Assembly (NCBI GenBank): GCA_947652115.1
Contig: OX393568.1
Span: 25,687,839 to 25,751,838, forward strand
Length of the DNA stretch: 64,000 nucleotides
DNA from: Blastomussa wellsi
Lineage: Eukaryota; Cnidaria; Anthozoa; Scleractinia; Plerogyridae
Direction of reading: 5' to 3'
Each line of letters starts with the position of its first letter. Within the stretch, counting starts at the first letter, position 1. The notes beneath the pieces were generated by a model, which saw only the letters and a program-made list of their open reading frames with translations, searched no databases and was not told where the DNA came from. Shown here one piece after another: positions 22,640 to 34,899 of this stretch. The position numbers were made by a program, and so were the translations under genes.

Positions 22640-22758
22640 CAGGACTACATGCTGTCCAATTTGGAAATAATTGGATTAAAAAATATTCCTCGGAATGCCA
22701 AAGTCCTCGGAATTTTTTCTCATCCAATTATTTCCAAATTGGACAGCATGTAGTTCTA
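22640..22758. repeat. Palindromic element downstream of gene A
   Basis: The 32-bp arms ACTACATGCTGTCCAATTTG... (22644-22675) and the inverse (22723-22754) match exactly. The left end GGTAACAGGACT recurs at 26525, suggesting a shared family. It lies 150 bp after the gene A stop and could be in its 3'UTR. Confidence 0.8.
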
Positions 22759-22833
22759 TTACATATACAAATTCCAAATCGTTTTTCGTTTATGACATAT
22801 TTCCACATATACCAAGGAAGTAAAATGCACAAA

Positions 22834-22839
22834 AATAAA
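22834..22839 (+). promoter_or_regulatory. Candidate polyadenylation signal of gene A
   Basis: AATAAA 340 bp after the stop codon of gene A, followed by A/T-rich DNA. A plausible 3' end; not demonstrable from sequence alone. Confidence 0.35.
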
Positions 22840-23006
22840 TTGTAATATATTATACCCTTATTCCAAAATGATAAAATAAATTTGTTGGAAAGGAAAGAAA
22901 ATCCGTTATTTTGCTTCTTGAAGTACGTAAAGAGGAGGAGACTGGGAACGAATTAAGCGATGATGACGTTCCAGCGTGCCGTTTACACGTAGTTTCCTGT
23001 TGCCTT

Positions 23007-23301
23007 CCTAATCAGAGGACTATATAGCTTGATCCTAATCAGAGGACTATATAGCTTGATCCTAATCAGAGGACTATATAGCTTGATCCTAATCAGAGGA
23101 CTATATAGCTTGATCCTAATCAGAGGACTATATAGCTTGATCCTAATCAGAGGACTATATAGCTTGATCCTAATCAGAGGACTATATAGCTTGATCCTAA
23201 TCAGAGGACTATATAGCTTGATCCTAATCAGAGGACTATATAGCTTGATCCTAATCAGAGGACTATATAGCTTGATCCTAATCAGAGGACTATATAGCTT
23301 G
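23007..23301. repeat. 27-bp minisatellite, 11 identical copies
   Basis: The unit (consensus CCTAATCAGAGGACTATATA plus GCTTGAT) repeats at exact 27-bp steps from 23007 to 23301, the last unit lacking two bases, with no substitution visible. Because 27 is a multiple of 3, open frames run through it on both strands; these are not genes. It lies about 500 bp past gene A. Confidence 0.97.
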
Positions 23302-23980
23302 TATTTTCCTGGGCAAAATTTCAACTATGTATGACAGTAGCGATGAAATTCATTCTTCGAAATCCATCCCACTCATCAAAAGTCAAAAGGTCCTCCCTTT
23401 AGAATGCTTAAATGTCTACCGGAACAGTGGTTTAAAACGTTTTTGAAGCTTAGACAGCTTCCTTTTTAAAGTGCATCTGTTTTGAAACTTGAGTGTCTGA
23501 AATTACCAATTTTGCTTTTTCGTGCATCGCGCCTTGCCATATTGCCCTCTGAAATTATTACAGTACAATTATAATTACCGTTCTTGGTGATAAATGTGTT
23601 ATTGGCCCTGCTCAGAGCTCATTTCAGGCTTGCCTGCGCTGCTCGTCTCGCAAAGAGCGAAACGTCAAATTTTGATTGGGAAGAAACTTGAGTCCTGAGT
23701 CTCATAAGCATGCCTTGATTTGGATGTTCCTCCAACTCTAGTCAGTGAATTGATCACGTAAATATAGATTCTCTTGAACTCAGTCTCGATGCAATATCGA
23801 GTATAGATGTTATTTTATCTATTTCGATATTTATCGAAGTGAACTCTTATACCAATGATTTGTGAAAAAGAAAAAAAGAAATACCGAGTAGTCTTCAACT
23901 TTAATATGAGCCTTACGTCAAATAGACCTCAATTTCATATATACAATCAAGAAGAAATAATTTGTACTTAAATTAAAGAT
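23302..23980. other. No gene recognised
   Basis: Intergenic sequence between the minisatellite and the pyrimidine-rich tract. No gene or clear repeat was seen. Confidence 0.45.
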
Positions 23981-23984
23981 TATC

Positions 23985-24120
23985 CCATTCCCCATTCCCT
24001 ATGCCCCATTCCACAGTTCCTATTCCCCAGTCCTGCTTTCCCATTACCCAGTTCTGATTTTCCACTTCCCAATTCACGTTTTCCGTTCCCCGCCCCGTTC
24101 CCGTTCCGTTAGCAGAGTCT
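23985..24120. repeat. Pyrimidine-rich degenerate repeat (TTCCCCATTCCC-like)
   Basis: About ten loosely repeated TTCCC(C/A)(A/C)-type strings, mostly C and T on the plus strand. Low-complexity, non-coding. Confidence 0.75.
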
Positions 24121-24559
24121 CGGGATCGAAGAGACCCTGCAGCAAGCCGGGTACATATCCTTCAGTTCCCAAAAATCTCATAATCTAAGTTCGATTTTTA
24201 TTTTTATTTTGCTATTGTTTCAGTGCATTTTAGCTGGTGCGTTGACAGAAACCGAAGGAAGCAATAGGATTTGTAAGAGATTTATTAATTTAAGAATTCT
24301 TGACCATAGATTGCTGTTGAAAAGGAAACTGTGTACGTCTTATTTCCGCGAAAACAGTTTTGCGGATTGCTAAGTCTTTTTGAGCTACTTGTATTTCTGT
24401 TGTTTAGCGGTCAAAACTTAGAACTATGTTGTATTTGCTTCAATGGTTTTGGCGGACTCAGCCAAAGAAAGCCGGCCAAGTGAAGCGTCAAGGTTAAACA
24501 GTAATTAATTATACTGCAAATCAATGATCTACTCGAGAGCTTGGTACAAATGAACCTAT

Positions 24560-25262
24560 AAGCAAACGAAACTGGAAAAATGGAAACTGGTAAAAGGATC
24601 TTGTGTTTAATTTACCTCAAATCTTTTATTTTTCATGGCAGCCAAGTCCTGAAGAATGTTTATTTCTCCTAGAAAGTTTTGAATGTCAATTTACATCTTG
24701 AACTATTATATATTCATATAATTTGGTTTTATCAACTGGGTTGATAATGTAAATTGGCCACCGTAAAGAGATTCAATTGCTGACGTTTCGAGCGTTAGCC
24801 CTTCGTCGGAGCGACTATGCACATTGCATAGTCCATTCTATGGTTTGTTGTGTTGAACATAACACTAACAAGATTAACTGATTTGTCAAGTTTTTTTCTG
24901 TTCATCCGCTCACAGATAGCGGCTTCGCCACAAAAACCCTCTGCGTCAGAGGGTAATGTTTAACCATTAATGCATATAAAACCGCGCGCACATTTCAATG
25001 ACCTTCCATCAGTTTCTCGCTACAGGCAGAAGCTTATTAACCAATTAGATTGCTTGGTTGCTAATTGTCCACATGTTATGCTGATCAAACAGCGAAAATA
25101 ACTCATTACAGATCGCAGAGGCAGAGTAAAGAGACCAACAAGTTATGTTTCTCAAAAAGTAACTTCAAATATTAGACGGAAGTAAATCGCCGTAAAAGGT
25201 AGGCACAATTTCTGCTATATTAATATTAATTTTACGTCTTATACAAAGTGGTAGTTTTTATT
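24560..25262 (+). promoter_or_regulatory. Conserved 5' flank of ABCC gene B (copy 2 of 3), interrupted by the Penelope fragment
   Basis: Ordered similarity to 34900-35475: CATG(G/C)CAGCCAAGT, TTCT(C/T)CTAGAAAGTTT, CATTCT(A/C)TG-type, AAAACCGCGCGCA, GACCTTCCA, TTATGCTGAT, AACTTCAAATATTA and ATCGCCGTAA. The part from about 24970 also matches 9905-10165. The distance to the gene B start (about 1.8 kb) is longer than in gene A because of inserted repeats. Promoter role inferred. Confidence 0.55.
24715..24830 (+). mobile_element. Penelope-like fragment with hammerhead-type core
   Basis: Starts ATAATTTGGTTTTATCAACT, continues TTGGCCACCGTAAAGAGATT and ends with the core on the minus strand at 24779-24812. 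Same layout as the 29.1- and 36.6-kb copies. Confidence 0.7.
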
Positions 25263-25654
25263 TCCACTTATTAACCGGTTCAAGTGTAGATTGTTTGAAT
25301 CAATGAAACTGAAAGACTGACAACGAGCAGGTCAGTGCAGGCTTAATACACCGTACAGGAAAAAGATATACAAATGACCTTTTTTACAAATTATCCTTCC
25401 AGTTTATAAAGCGCTTACTTAAGCTTCTAGCAATGTTATGAAAGGAAACTGATATGGACGATCATTCAGATCACAAAACCGCGCGCTAAATAACTTAACA
25501 GAAGTTGACGTATATTAAATATATTTTAGGCGCCAAAAGAAGTCTCGTCACGCCACCAAGTTAGTTTATTTTGACAACAGTTTTTATCATTATCAAAACG
25601 TTACGAGATTAAGAATAAAAGTAAATTAATGGCTGATAAACTATTAAAATGGAT

Positions 25655-26252
25655 GTGTGGAGGGTATTCTCAAGTGACCCTTAGCGAAAAACGCTTGCCA
25701 ATTATTGGCTCAAACTTTACATAATTTAACAGGCCTTATTTAGTGTAGTAACAAATGAGCCAATAACAAAAGTTCCCATCCCTCACACCTAGCAAACCCC
25801 CGGAATTTGACTCTTTTTTAAAAATTTGATCAAAACCCCTGCTATGCATGTTGTCCGTTCATAGATCGTCAAATGCCCCACCGGTAATGTTAGGGTTTCA
25901 CACAGCGTCCTTGCCCTTTCAGATAACGATAAATTACAACAAAACAAAGACAATTCCATAGCCATTTTTCTTAAGTGTTATTTAAGCCATTTTTAAATTT
26001 TGACAATGAATTGGCACAGATTAGGGAAATTATCTTCGAAGATCAGATTAGGGAATCTTCGTATACCTTAGCTCGGCCGCTTCGCGGCCTAAAAAGCTTG
26101 CTTCGCTCGCTTAGCTATTCTACCGTGAAACTCACTGACGTGTGGAGGGTATTCTCAAGTGACCCTTAGCGAAAAACGCTTGCCAATTATTGGCTCAAAC
26201 TTTACATAATTTAACAGGCCTTATTTAGTGTAGTAACAAATCAGCCAATAAC
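25655..26252. repeat. Pair of 113-bp direct repeats 485 bp apart
   Basis: Copies 25655-25767 and 26140-26252 both begin GTGTGGAGGGTATTCTCAAG and end GCCAATAAC; I see one difference (AAATGAGCC versus AAATCAGCC). The 372-bp interval has a hairpin CGGCCGCTTCGCGGCC and no coding frame of note. It could be a small LTR-like (TRIM) element or a local duplication. Confidence 0.9.
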
Positions 26253-26523
26253 ACCTTGTGCTAAGTCTATCGTATAGTTTGGAGACCGGCGCTCTTTCTT
26301 TCTCTGCTAATACGTTATTCTGCGAAATGTTAATATATTATTGAAACCCATAAAAAATCATTCGCGTGCGCGCTCTTTCTTTGGTTCCTTAATACGACCG
26401 AGACTCCTTGATATTCCTACAACTTTCATTTCAAACATCGCTTTTTTATCACAGTGATAAAAATCGTAAACAAGTTTTGCTTTGCGCAAGTATTTCTCGG
26501 ATTTTGTTATAGTTATGATTAAT

Positions 26524-26665
26524 TGGTAACAGGACTTTGTGTCGTCCAATTCTGTCTGTAATCACACTCGCGATTAATCAGATCGGACTCCCGCTACGCG
26601 GTCGTCCGATTTTGTTAATCAGTCGTATGATCGCAGACCGAACTGGACTCCACTCAGTAAAACTC
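26524..26665. repeat. Imperfect palindrome, MITE-like
   Basis: Left GGTAACAGGACTTTGTGTCG and right-side CGAACTGGACTCCACTC pair with gaps around CCCGCTACGCGG. Shares its first bases with the 22.6-kb element. Confidence 0.55.
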
Positions 26666-27089
26666 GAATTTTTCGATTGGGAATTATAATAATTTTCACG
26701 AATAATTATTGGGGGGGGGGCTGAACCCCCTTCCCCAGCCCCCTTCTCCCCTGAATCCGTGTTCCCTACGTCAGTCAACATTACATCACTTTCAGGACGA
26801 GATATTAGTGTTATATCGCGTTTTTATTTGTCCTAAACAGGATGGGTCAAGGTTTCAAATACCCAGCGGCACTCCTATACCCGTTGCGTGACATCCCAAA
26901 AAACGGCTGCGAAGGAGGCTATCCTATACCCAAACATGGATCAATTAGCCCCCCTCCCTGGTATGCAATATATTATGGGGTAAAAGAGTTCTGAGTTTAG
27001 GTTGCTTATAGCTTTTTGCCCTGTTCCTCATATTCTTTGATATCCCAGCTCCCTTTTCAGATTGTCACTCATAAAACTGTCGGTGGCAG

Positions 27090-29197
27090 ATGGCTGCAGA
27101 ATACGATCGTCTGAAGTCAGAGCCAAGACACAAGGAGAATCCAAAGAAAAATGCCAACATCTTTTCCATTCTTTCATTCTGGTGGGTGGGAGAGCTTCTG
27201 GGTATCGGCAACAAGCGTCCTTTGGAAAACGATGATTTGTTTCCTTTACTTGACGAGGATAAAACCAAAGCCTCAACTGAAAAACTACTGCTGATATGGA
27301 ATGAAGAAGAAACAAGCCATGTCTCAAGCAAAAGAGGAAAAAGGCATCGATTATTTAAGGCGCTAATTCGAATCTGTCCTTTCACCGATTACATGTTTAT
27401 TTTGAGTGTTGGTTTGCTACCTGGTGTTTGCAACGTTCTTCAGCCTGTGTTCCTGAGTCTGCTGTTACCAGAATTAATGAAGACTTCCACTGAAAAGTTC
27501 TCGTGGGCGTATGTCTATGCGGCTGGAATCTGCCTGAGTTCGTTTGTGCGCGCTATATCCCATCATCAGTTTGCGTTTCATTCGCGTTTAATAGCCCTTA
27601 GATGGAAATCAGCAACGGCTGGAGCTGTTTACAAAAAGGTCAGCGCAACGCTTATCTTAAGGCTAGTAAAAAAACATAAAATTGCCTACAAATTAAAAGG
27701 AAACCTTTAAATAATACTTACAGTTTATAAAGGTAGAAAAAAACCCAAGAGGAACTGAAACAGTGGCTTCGAATTATGAAGATTTAGCAATTATAATTTA
27801 CAAACCTGAAATATCTCCGGTTACTGTTACGGCAGTGCATTCCTTTGCGAATGCTTTCTGTGCCTTCATAAATAAGAAATTCGCAGAACTCAAGGAAAAA
27901 GACCAGCTACATTTCACTGACTTTTGAAGTGTCTCCTGTTGTTTTTGTTTATGTTTGTGTTTCCTCTTTTCATTTTGTTTGTTTATGTTTTGACGTCAAG
28001 AGACATTTTGATAGATTTTCAGGGGTGGCATGGCTAGCTGAAGTTGTCGACAGTTATACATTAATATGCGGCCATTATTATGTCACTGCTCAAACAGCCT
28101 GTGGCTTTCGTTTCATTTCACAGGTTCTCTGTCTAAGCCAAGCAGATTTAGCGAAAGTAACAAGTGGATATGTCATCAATCTCATCGCCTCTGACGTACA
28201 ACGCTTTGAAAAAACAGTGGCTGGAATTGGTCTAATGATACAAGCCCAGCTGGAGGTGTGTAGCATCTCGTTTTTGATGTTCTACTTGTTTGGTTGGAAA
28301 CCTTTGTCAGGCGTCATGTTTCTCGTGACTCTCACAGTGTATTACTGTATGATGGGAAGAGTTTGCGCTACCTTAAGATCAAAAATCTCCAAAGTGGCGG
28401 ATCAGCGTGTCAATATAATGAACTCCATCATTTCTGGGATTCGTACCGTCAAGATGTATGCCTGGGAGTGGCCCTTCATGGAAAGAGTGCAACGAATACG
28501 AAGGTAAGAATTAAATATTTCAATATTTCCGAATTCACTGGAGCCTTATGCTCGCTCTAGGCTCTATATACCAAACAGATATCGTTCCGCCGCAGAGTCT
28601 GGGACCTAGAGGTCAAAAGGCGAGGAGCGTCCTTTTACTTCCAGCGTACAAATTCACTTAGGCCAGCCATATCGTCGAATGCGTTCCTGATTTTAGGCCC
28701 GGTTTTCGGAAAAGAAAACAAAAGGGCCCTAAACTAAAAGAGATTGTATATACATATTTTCCCACGTTTTCTATGTATAGTTGAAGTTAAAAAGTGAAAA
28801 AATGTTTGACTGGTTATATAACTATAAAACGCTATAAAACGGAGAAAAAAGGGGATGGCCTAGCGAAAAACATAGAGTTCAATTACCAAGCACGATTGTC
28901 TAAAGTAACAGGACGCATTTCGTAGGATCGGCTCTAGCTCTGACCTGAGTTCAACCACAGCAACGACAGGCTAATCCATTATCATTCCCGGGTAAACTCT
29001 GTTTCCGAGTAACCCTTTTTGGGACTCGGATCGATAACTTTAATTATTTACAAAGCAATATAATTTGGTTTTATCAACTGGGTTGATAATGTCAATTGGC
29101 CACCGTAAAGAGATTCAAGAGCTGACGTTTCGAGCGTTAGCCCTTCGTCGGAGCGATTCGCTCACCCAGTTGATAAAACCAAATTATATTATTATAC

Positions 29198-29242
<45 letters not shown>

Positions 29243-32200
29243 CTATTTACAACGCAGGCTAGTGTTTTCACAAACCAGCGGCGTTTTCGTAGACCAGCTC
29301 ATTTTTAAAATTCTCACCCCACCAAACTCAGTGGTTTCCCACTAGACAATCGAAAGTGCCTCCCCAGTTATCATTGGTTACTTTTACACTCACCCTAACA
29401 CGTCTTGTGGGGACAAAACCAACCATAAAAACTTAATTTAATATTCGCATTCTTCACATGTTACAAGTTATGGCTTTGTTTTCTCGTAGCCAAGAAATCA
29501 AGCTAATCAGATGGAAGACCGCAATACTGGCAACCTTTGCATCTCTCCAGTACACATGTACACCAATTGCTGCTTTCATTTCTTTGGTTACCATGGCGGC
29601 CACAGGAACTCAACTCAACTCGTATAATACTTTTATGATTTTATCGCTGATAAGTACATTGAGGACAACCGTGACATGGAACATCTCCCGAAACGTGAAC
29701 ATCTTGGCAGACTTTGCTACAGCTCTGAGTCGTATCCAGGGTTTACTTGAATACAAAAGTGACAATATACATCAATACCTCCAGGACACCTTCACAAAAA
29801 GCAGAAGTAACGAATCCAAAACTGTCAATTTTAGAGACTTTGGTGAGGACAATGAAAAAAAGCAGCACTTTCACAAAGACCCTACCGTTGTACTGGAAAA
29901 TGTTGTTTGCAGTTGGTCTGGCAAGTGGAATAGACCAACTTTAAAATCTCTTTATTTGAAAGTCAACGAAGGCGATCTGATTTTCATAACTGGTCGGGTT
30001 GGTTGTGGAAAGTCATCTCTGTTGTACGCCATTTTACAAGAAATTCCACTCATTGGAGGCGAAACTTCGTTTAGTGGAACAGTAGCCTGGGTTGGCCAGC
30101 AGCCGTGGATGTTCTCCGGCACTGTGAGGGACAATATTTTGTTTGGTGAGTCATTTGACCCAAACAGATATCGTGTGGCGTTACAGGCATGTGAATTGGA
30201 TAAAGACTTGCAAGTGTTTCCGGTGGGTGATATGACAGTTGTAGGAGAACGTGGGATAGTTCTGAGTGGTGGTCAGCAGGCTCGTGTCGAGTTAGCACGC
30301 GCAGTGTATTCCAATGCTGATATCTACCTGCTGGATGATCCATTAAGTGCTGTGGACTCAAAGGTGGGACAACACATTTTTAAAACATGCATCAACGGTG
30401 TGTTGCACAGTAAAACACGGCTGGTGGTCACTCATAATCTCGATGCTCTGCGAGATGCCAAACACATTATAGCAATGGATGAAGGCTCAATTTTGGTAAA
30501 AGGCGACTTTTCGTCATTGAGTTCGGTTGGTTTTGATCTTGATGTCATCGACCCGAGAGATGACGACAAGGTATCCGTTAACGTGCAGATGGAAATACCA
30601 CCGATTCAAGACATCTTGGCAAATGAAAAATATTCAGATGAAGAGTTTGCTGGATTGGAAATTGCTGACGAGGATCGCGTGATTGGCTCTATATCGTGGA
30701 AATTGTACTGGAACTACACGCAGGCAGGAATGCACTATCTTCTAACTACTGCTGTGATCGCATTTTTCCTCTTCGTTCAAGGTTATTTTTGTAGCTTTCA
30801 AAATCCCTACTTTGTGCTTTTGCTCTTCGTTTAGTTTTCTTTGATTTATCTCTGCTATCTATTTTAGGATCTCTCGTCCTTCCTGATTGGTGGTTACTTC
30901 ACCTGACAAGCCGATCACATGACCAGCAGCATCAAGTCGAGGATCTCTACATATATGGTAGTTTAGTGGGTGGGGCATTCTCACTGTCAATCATCAGAGC
31001 AGCAGTATTTTTTAACGCACTGATAAACTCTTCTAAGCATCTTCACAACTCCATGCTCCTAACACTGCTAAAAGCTCCGGTTTTGTTCTTCGACACTAAT
31101 CCTGCTGGACGAGTTCTAAACCGGTTTTCTCGAGATATTGGCATCATGGATGAGTTACTACCAGACGTATTCCTGGAAGCTGTACAAGTCATTCTGTTTT
31201 GTGGTGGAGCAATTGTATTACCTTCTATCCTGAACCCCTGGATTATCCTGCCGGCCACCCCGCTTGTGGTCATATTTGTTCTGATTGGTCGATATTTTCT
31301 AACAACATCACGTGATCTTAGACGACTAGAAGGAATAAATCGAAGCCCAGTTCTTTCCCACTTCAGCGACACGTTGATGGGACTGGTGACTATTCGAGCG
31401 TACAAGAGGGAAGATACCTTGCTAAAGGCGTTTTACAGGTTTGGCTTGATAACTTTCCCTTTTTGCAATGTAGAATATTTTTATTTATATGAAATTCTAC
31501 AATTCCATGAAACACTGTCATGAGTATAACTGCAAAAAATTCAGGAGCCCAGAAAAGTAGTTACGCCAATGGAAAATTACTAACAGTGACCAAATTTTGT
31601 TAAAATTCCCATGCCAGTGTACTGACGCTAAATAGAGAGTAATACCACAATGACATCATCAGGAGCTTTAGGTCTCAACTTGAAAAAGCCAGGCTGACTT
31701 TTTCAAGTGCTATCCTTGTGATTTGGAAAAATTGATGAAGCTATTTATATAATTGCGGTCTTCACCCTCTTCCTTAAACAATTTGCTTGATATCCATCTC
31801 TTTATGTTGTAGGAGCATTTCTGCGTGGCTGAGTGGTTAGAGCGTTAGACTTCAAATCCGTTAGTCCCGGGTTCCAGTCCCGTTCTGACCACTAGCTGGT
31901 GTTGTTCTCGGTAGCCCCGAGTTCAACTCCTCAGCTACGCTTGTAAATAGCCAACTGGTCTGCCTCCTGCCAGTTGGGATTCTTAACCTTGTTGTGTTCA
32001 TTTAAAATGTTTGTTTTCATTGGCCCTGAAAAGCCCCAATGGGGAGTGGTCAATTAAGTAATTATTTATATTTATTTATATCAAGGAGCGAACTTAATCA
32101 TAATTTTGTGGCCATTTTCAAAAAAAAAACAGAGCTGAAAAATGACCGAGACAGCATCCCTTCAAACCGGCACACAAAATCGTTTAATTTTTTTAAAATT

Positions 32201-33772
32201 TCCTTTAAATGTATCTTCTGTTTAATTCTTTCTCTCAGATATCAAGATGATCACAATCAGAGTATGTTCGCGATCTTTTCTACCATGAGATGGTTAGGTG
32301 TCCGTCTTGATGTGATCTGCGTTGCTTTTGTGGCATTTGTAGTTTTCCTTGCTATTGCTACCCAGTCCGGTTCAGGTAAAGCGTGTTCACATTTTCTTCC
32401 TATAACATAATATGACATGACATGAAATAGCATAACATAATTACAATATATATAACATAACATGACGTAACAAAACACAACATAACATGACATAACAAAA
32501 CATAACATAACATAACACACATAACACAACACAACACGACACGACACAACGCAACACAACACAACAAAACATAACATGGCATGACGTAACAAAACACAAC
32601 ACAACACAACGCAACAGGCGGTGCCCCGTCTTGCCTCTTGCTAGCTACGACTCTTCCAATTAAAACTGTGCACGTGGTAAGCGTTAGTGTACCGAAATTG
32701 CCGCTGGCCTATAATGGAATACCAAGGCGAAATACATATTTTGACATAGTTGAAAAACCTGTAAAGTTTTCTGGTATGTTTATTATGAATTGAATTCAGT
32801 CGATCAGAATGAAACCATAACTTATTCCTTTTGTATGGTTTGTTGCTATTAGGAATCACTGCTTTGTCCCTGGTCTACGCACTTCAACTTGCAGTAGATA
32901 CTTCACAGTATGGCATCAGGCAGTGCTCAGAAGTTGAAAATTACATGACGTCTGTTGAACGTGTCATCACATATGCTCATATTGAGCAGGAACCTGGGTA
33001 TCAGTGTCATCACCAACCTCCAGAAAGCTGGCCAGAGCAAGGTCGAGTACAAGTAAAAAACTTGGGTCTAATCTATTACCAGGGTGGACCAGAAATTCTT
33101 AAAGATATCAGCTTTGCAGTTGATTCGCAGGAGAAAATCGGAATTGTTGGTCGCACGGGAGCTGGGAAGTCGTCATTGGTTTCAGCCCTCTTTCGCATGC
33201 CTCAACCGACTGGTCATGTGATTATTGATGACGTCGATATCGGTGAAATTGACATCCAAAGATCTCGCCGAGCCATCTCAGTCATTACGCAGAATCCTAT
33301 TTTGTTCACTGGCTCACTGCGCATGAATTTGGATCCCTTTGAGGAATACAAAGACAAGGAACTCTGGGATGCATTAGAGGAAGCGAATTTGAAGGTTATG
33401 GTGAAGAGGTTACCACAGCAACTGAGTGAGGAGATTAAAGAATGCGGAGCTAACTTCAGCGTTGGTGAAAAACAACTTTTGTGTCTTGCTCGCGCTTTAT
33501 TGAAGAAGCACAAAGTTATAGTAATGGACGAAGCAACTGCCAACGTCGATTACAAAACAGATCAATTAATTCAAGAAACAATTCGCACAAAATTTAAACA
33601 TTGCACGGTGATGACAATTGCACATCGATTGAACACTGTCATAGATTACGATCGAGTTCTGGTTGTGGAAAACGGACAAGTTGTCGAATACGACAAACCG
33701 GACATTTTATTGCAGAAGGAAGGAGGGCATTTTTCGAGACTTTATCACGGCTATGATATGGGTACAGATTAG
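27090..33772 (+). CDS. ABCC4-like: ABCC-family exporter, MRP4-like, gene B (6 coding exons, 1282 aa)
   Basis: Exons: 27090-27638, 28124-28503, 29490-30781, 30868-31438, 32239-32375, 32853-33772; GT-AG junctions, the same phases as gene A, 3849 nt without a stop. Exons 3, 4 and 5 have exactly the lengths of gene A (1292, 571, 137). A CAG ending at 27060 again suggests a 5'UTR intron. Layout TMD1-NBD1-TMD2-NBD2. NBD1: GRVGCGKSS (about 478), LSGGQQARVELARA and IYLLDDP with the degenerate Asp; NBD2: GRTGAGKSS (1076), FSVGEKQLLCLARA, VIVMDEA with Glu. The first 50 residues differ little from gene A. Intron 3 is only 86 bp. Expected to be a plasma-membrane exporter of organic anions or conjugates; substrate unknown. 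Tandem duplicate of gene A. Confidence 0.95.
28560..29050. other. Intron 2 of gene B, no element recognised here
   Basis: Non-coding intron DNA. A short string GACCTAGAGGTCAAAAGG is present, but no clear family could be assigned. Confidence 0.4.
29059..29234. mobile_element. Penelope-like fragments in inverted arrangement, intron 2 of gene B
   Basis: A 5' part (TAATTTGGTTTTATCAACTG to the hammerhead-type core at 29121-29154, minus strand) is followed by an inverted copy of the leading block (CAGTTGATAAAACCAAATTA and CCCACCGACGCAGCACCACA). So two pieces of the family face each other. Confidence 0.7.
31826..32040 (+). mobile_element. tRNA-derived SINE, intron 4 of gene B
   Basis: Head with A-box GCGTGGCTGAGTGGTTAGAG and B-box GGGTTCCAGTCCC, then ACTGGTCTGCCTCCTGCCAG and TTGTGTTCATTTAAAATG. 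The body matches the minus-strand copy at 12955-13195. The tRNA part lacks a good 3' acceptor stem, so it is not a tRNA gene. Confidence 0.8.
32400..32618. repeat. ACATA/ACACA low-complexity tract, intron 5 of gene B
   Basis: Repeated CATAACATAACA and CACAACACAACA strings for about 220 bp. Long open frames on the minus strand here (Leu/Cys/Val-rich) are artefacts of the repeat. Confidence 0.9.
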
Positions 33773-33899
33773 TATAATAGTTAACAACTAGTCACCGAAG
33801 TGAAGTGGTGGATATTTACCGAAATAATATAGCTCAAAAATGATTATTTTAACTCATTTATTCAACTCAGTTATTTACGCGAGGACCCGCGAGAGGCTC

Positions 33900-33967
33900 A
33901 CGAATTGCTCGGAGGTGAATAGTTAACAGTTATTCCACGAGCGCACGTTGGATATGAGATGGTAGAT

Positions 33968-34000
<33 letters not shown>

Positions 34001-34490
34001 AACCATCTCGTATCCAACAAGCACGAGTGGAAATTAAAATTGTTTTATTAAAAACGCCAAAAAAATATTGTACAAACATTGCGAAAAATGCATTCTTTTA
34101 CGCGTACGCGTACCCTATTTGTAGGTCAATGGTATATGAGCTCAAATACCATTGCCTCTAAACCAATCAAAACTCAGGAAACGCAATATATCATAGCCTG
34201 CAGTGCAGGCGTTATTATGTAGCGGAACGCTAGACGCTAGGTAATAAATCGTGTTTTCGGTGCCGCCATCTTGGACGCTTGGCTGCTAGAGGATTGGTGC
34301 AGAGGCGAGGTGTTCTTAACACCTACTCCCTCGTAAAATATTTCCTCGCCCCAATCTTCCACAGCTCCAAATCCAAGATGGCGGCCTAATACGAAAATGT
34401 GCACTCGCGCGTCCAAAATACGCCTGCACTGCAGGCTAAATATATCATAGCTAGTTTTTAATAACAAGGTATATCCCATGTTTAAATAGC
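33900..34490. mobile_element. DNA element (GTTGGATATGAG family) with nested MITE 34195-34440
   Basis: CACGAGCGCACGTTGGATAT at 33937 is mirrored by ATCCAACAAGCACGAGTGG at 34012. Later parts (CAATGGTATATGAG, TACCATTGCC, AACCAATCA, ATCATAGCTAG) match 44190-44290. A second element with ends GCCTGCAGTGCAGGCG and CGCCTGCACTGCAGGC sits inside, flanked by ATATATCATAG-like copies; it is absent at the matching place in the 43-kb copy. Confidence 0.7.
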
Positions 34491-34899
34491 CAATAGCAAC
34501 TGGCTCTACATTTTGAATTATCCAGAATTTAATTCATTTTCTTCAAGAGAAAATAAGGGAGAGAGAGGTACACTGTCAACTCCACAAGAAGTTATTTATA
34601 GCTAAACGAGAACTGGACGGAAGCCTGTTCCGAGTGATGTCCGTACTGAATACAATTTTCCTTATTTACGGAAGTCGTAATTATCTTCAAAACTTAATTC
34701 CGTTCGGTCCGCCATTACAAGTAACGTTCTGTTCCCTTCCAAACATCAGATCAATGTTATCTTTATGCGGACGTCACAGGGAAGGCCAGTCTAAAAATAT
34801 CTTTCTTGGAACTAACATATACAAAAGCTTGGACTTGGAATATCCCTCTCTGATCTGTCCCTCGTTTAACTTGGTTATTGGGAACAATACAGAAGTCCA

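Noticed and set aside
23007..23301. Possible CRISPR-like array
   Set aside because: Units abut at exact 27-bp steps with no unique spacers, and the window is eukaryotic.
22983..23334. Open frames of about 100 residues on both strands across the 27-bp array
   Set aside because: They arise because the unit length is a multiple of three and lacks stops in those frames; the peptide is a pure repeat.
31826..31912. tRNA gene
   Set aside because: A and B boxes are present, but the acceptor stem does not close and the body matches a SINE family.
32257..32609. Minus-strand frames rich in Cys, Leu and Val
   Set aside because: Product of the ACATA/ACACA low-complexity tract in intron 5 of gene B.
10645..33772. 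Identification as CFTR
   Set aside because: CFTR also belongs to ABCC, but no regulatory domain lies between NBD1 and TMD2, and the NBD sequences are MRP4-like.
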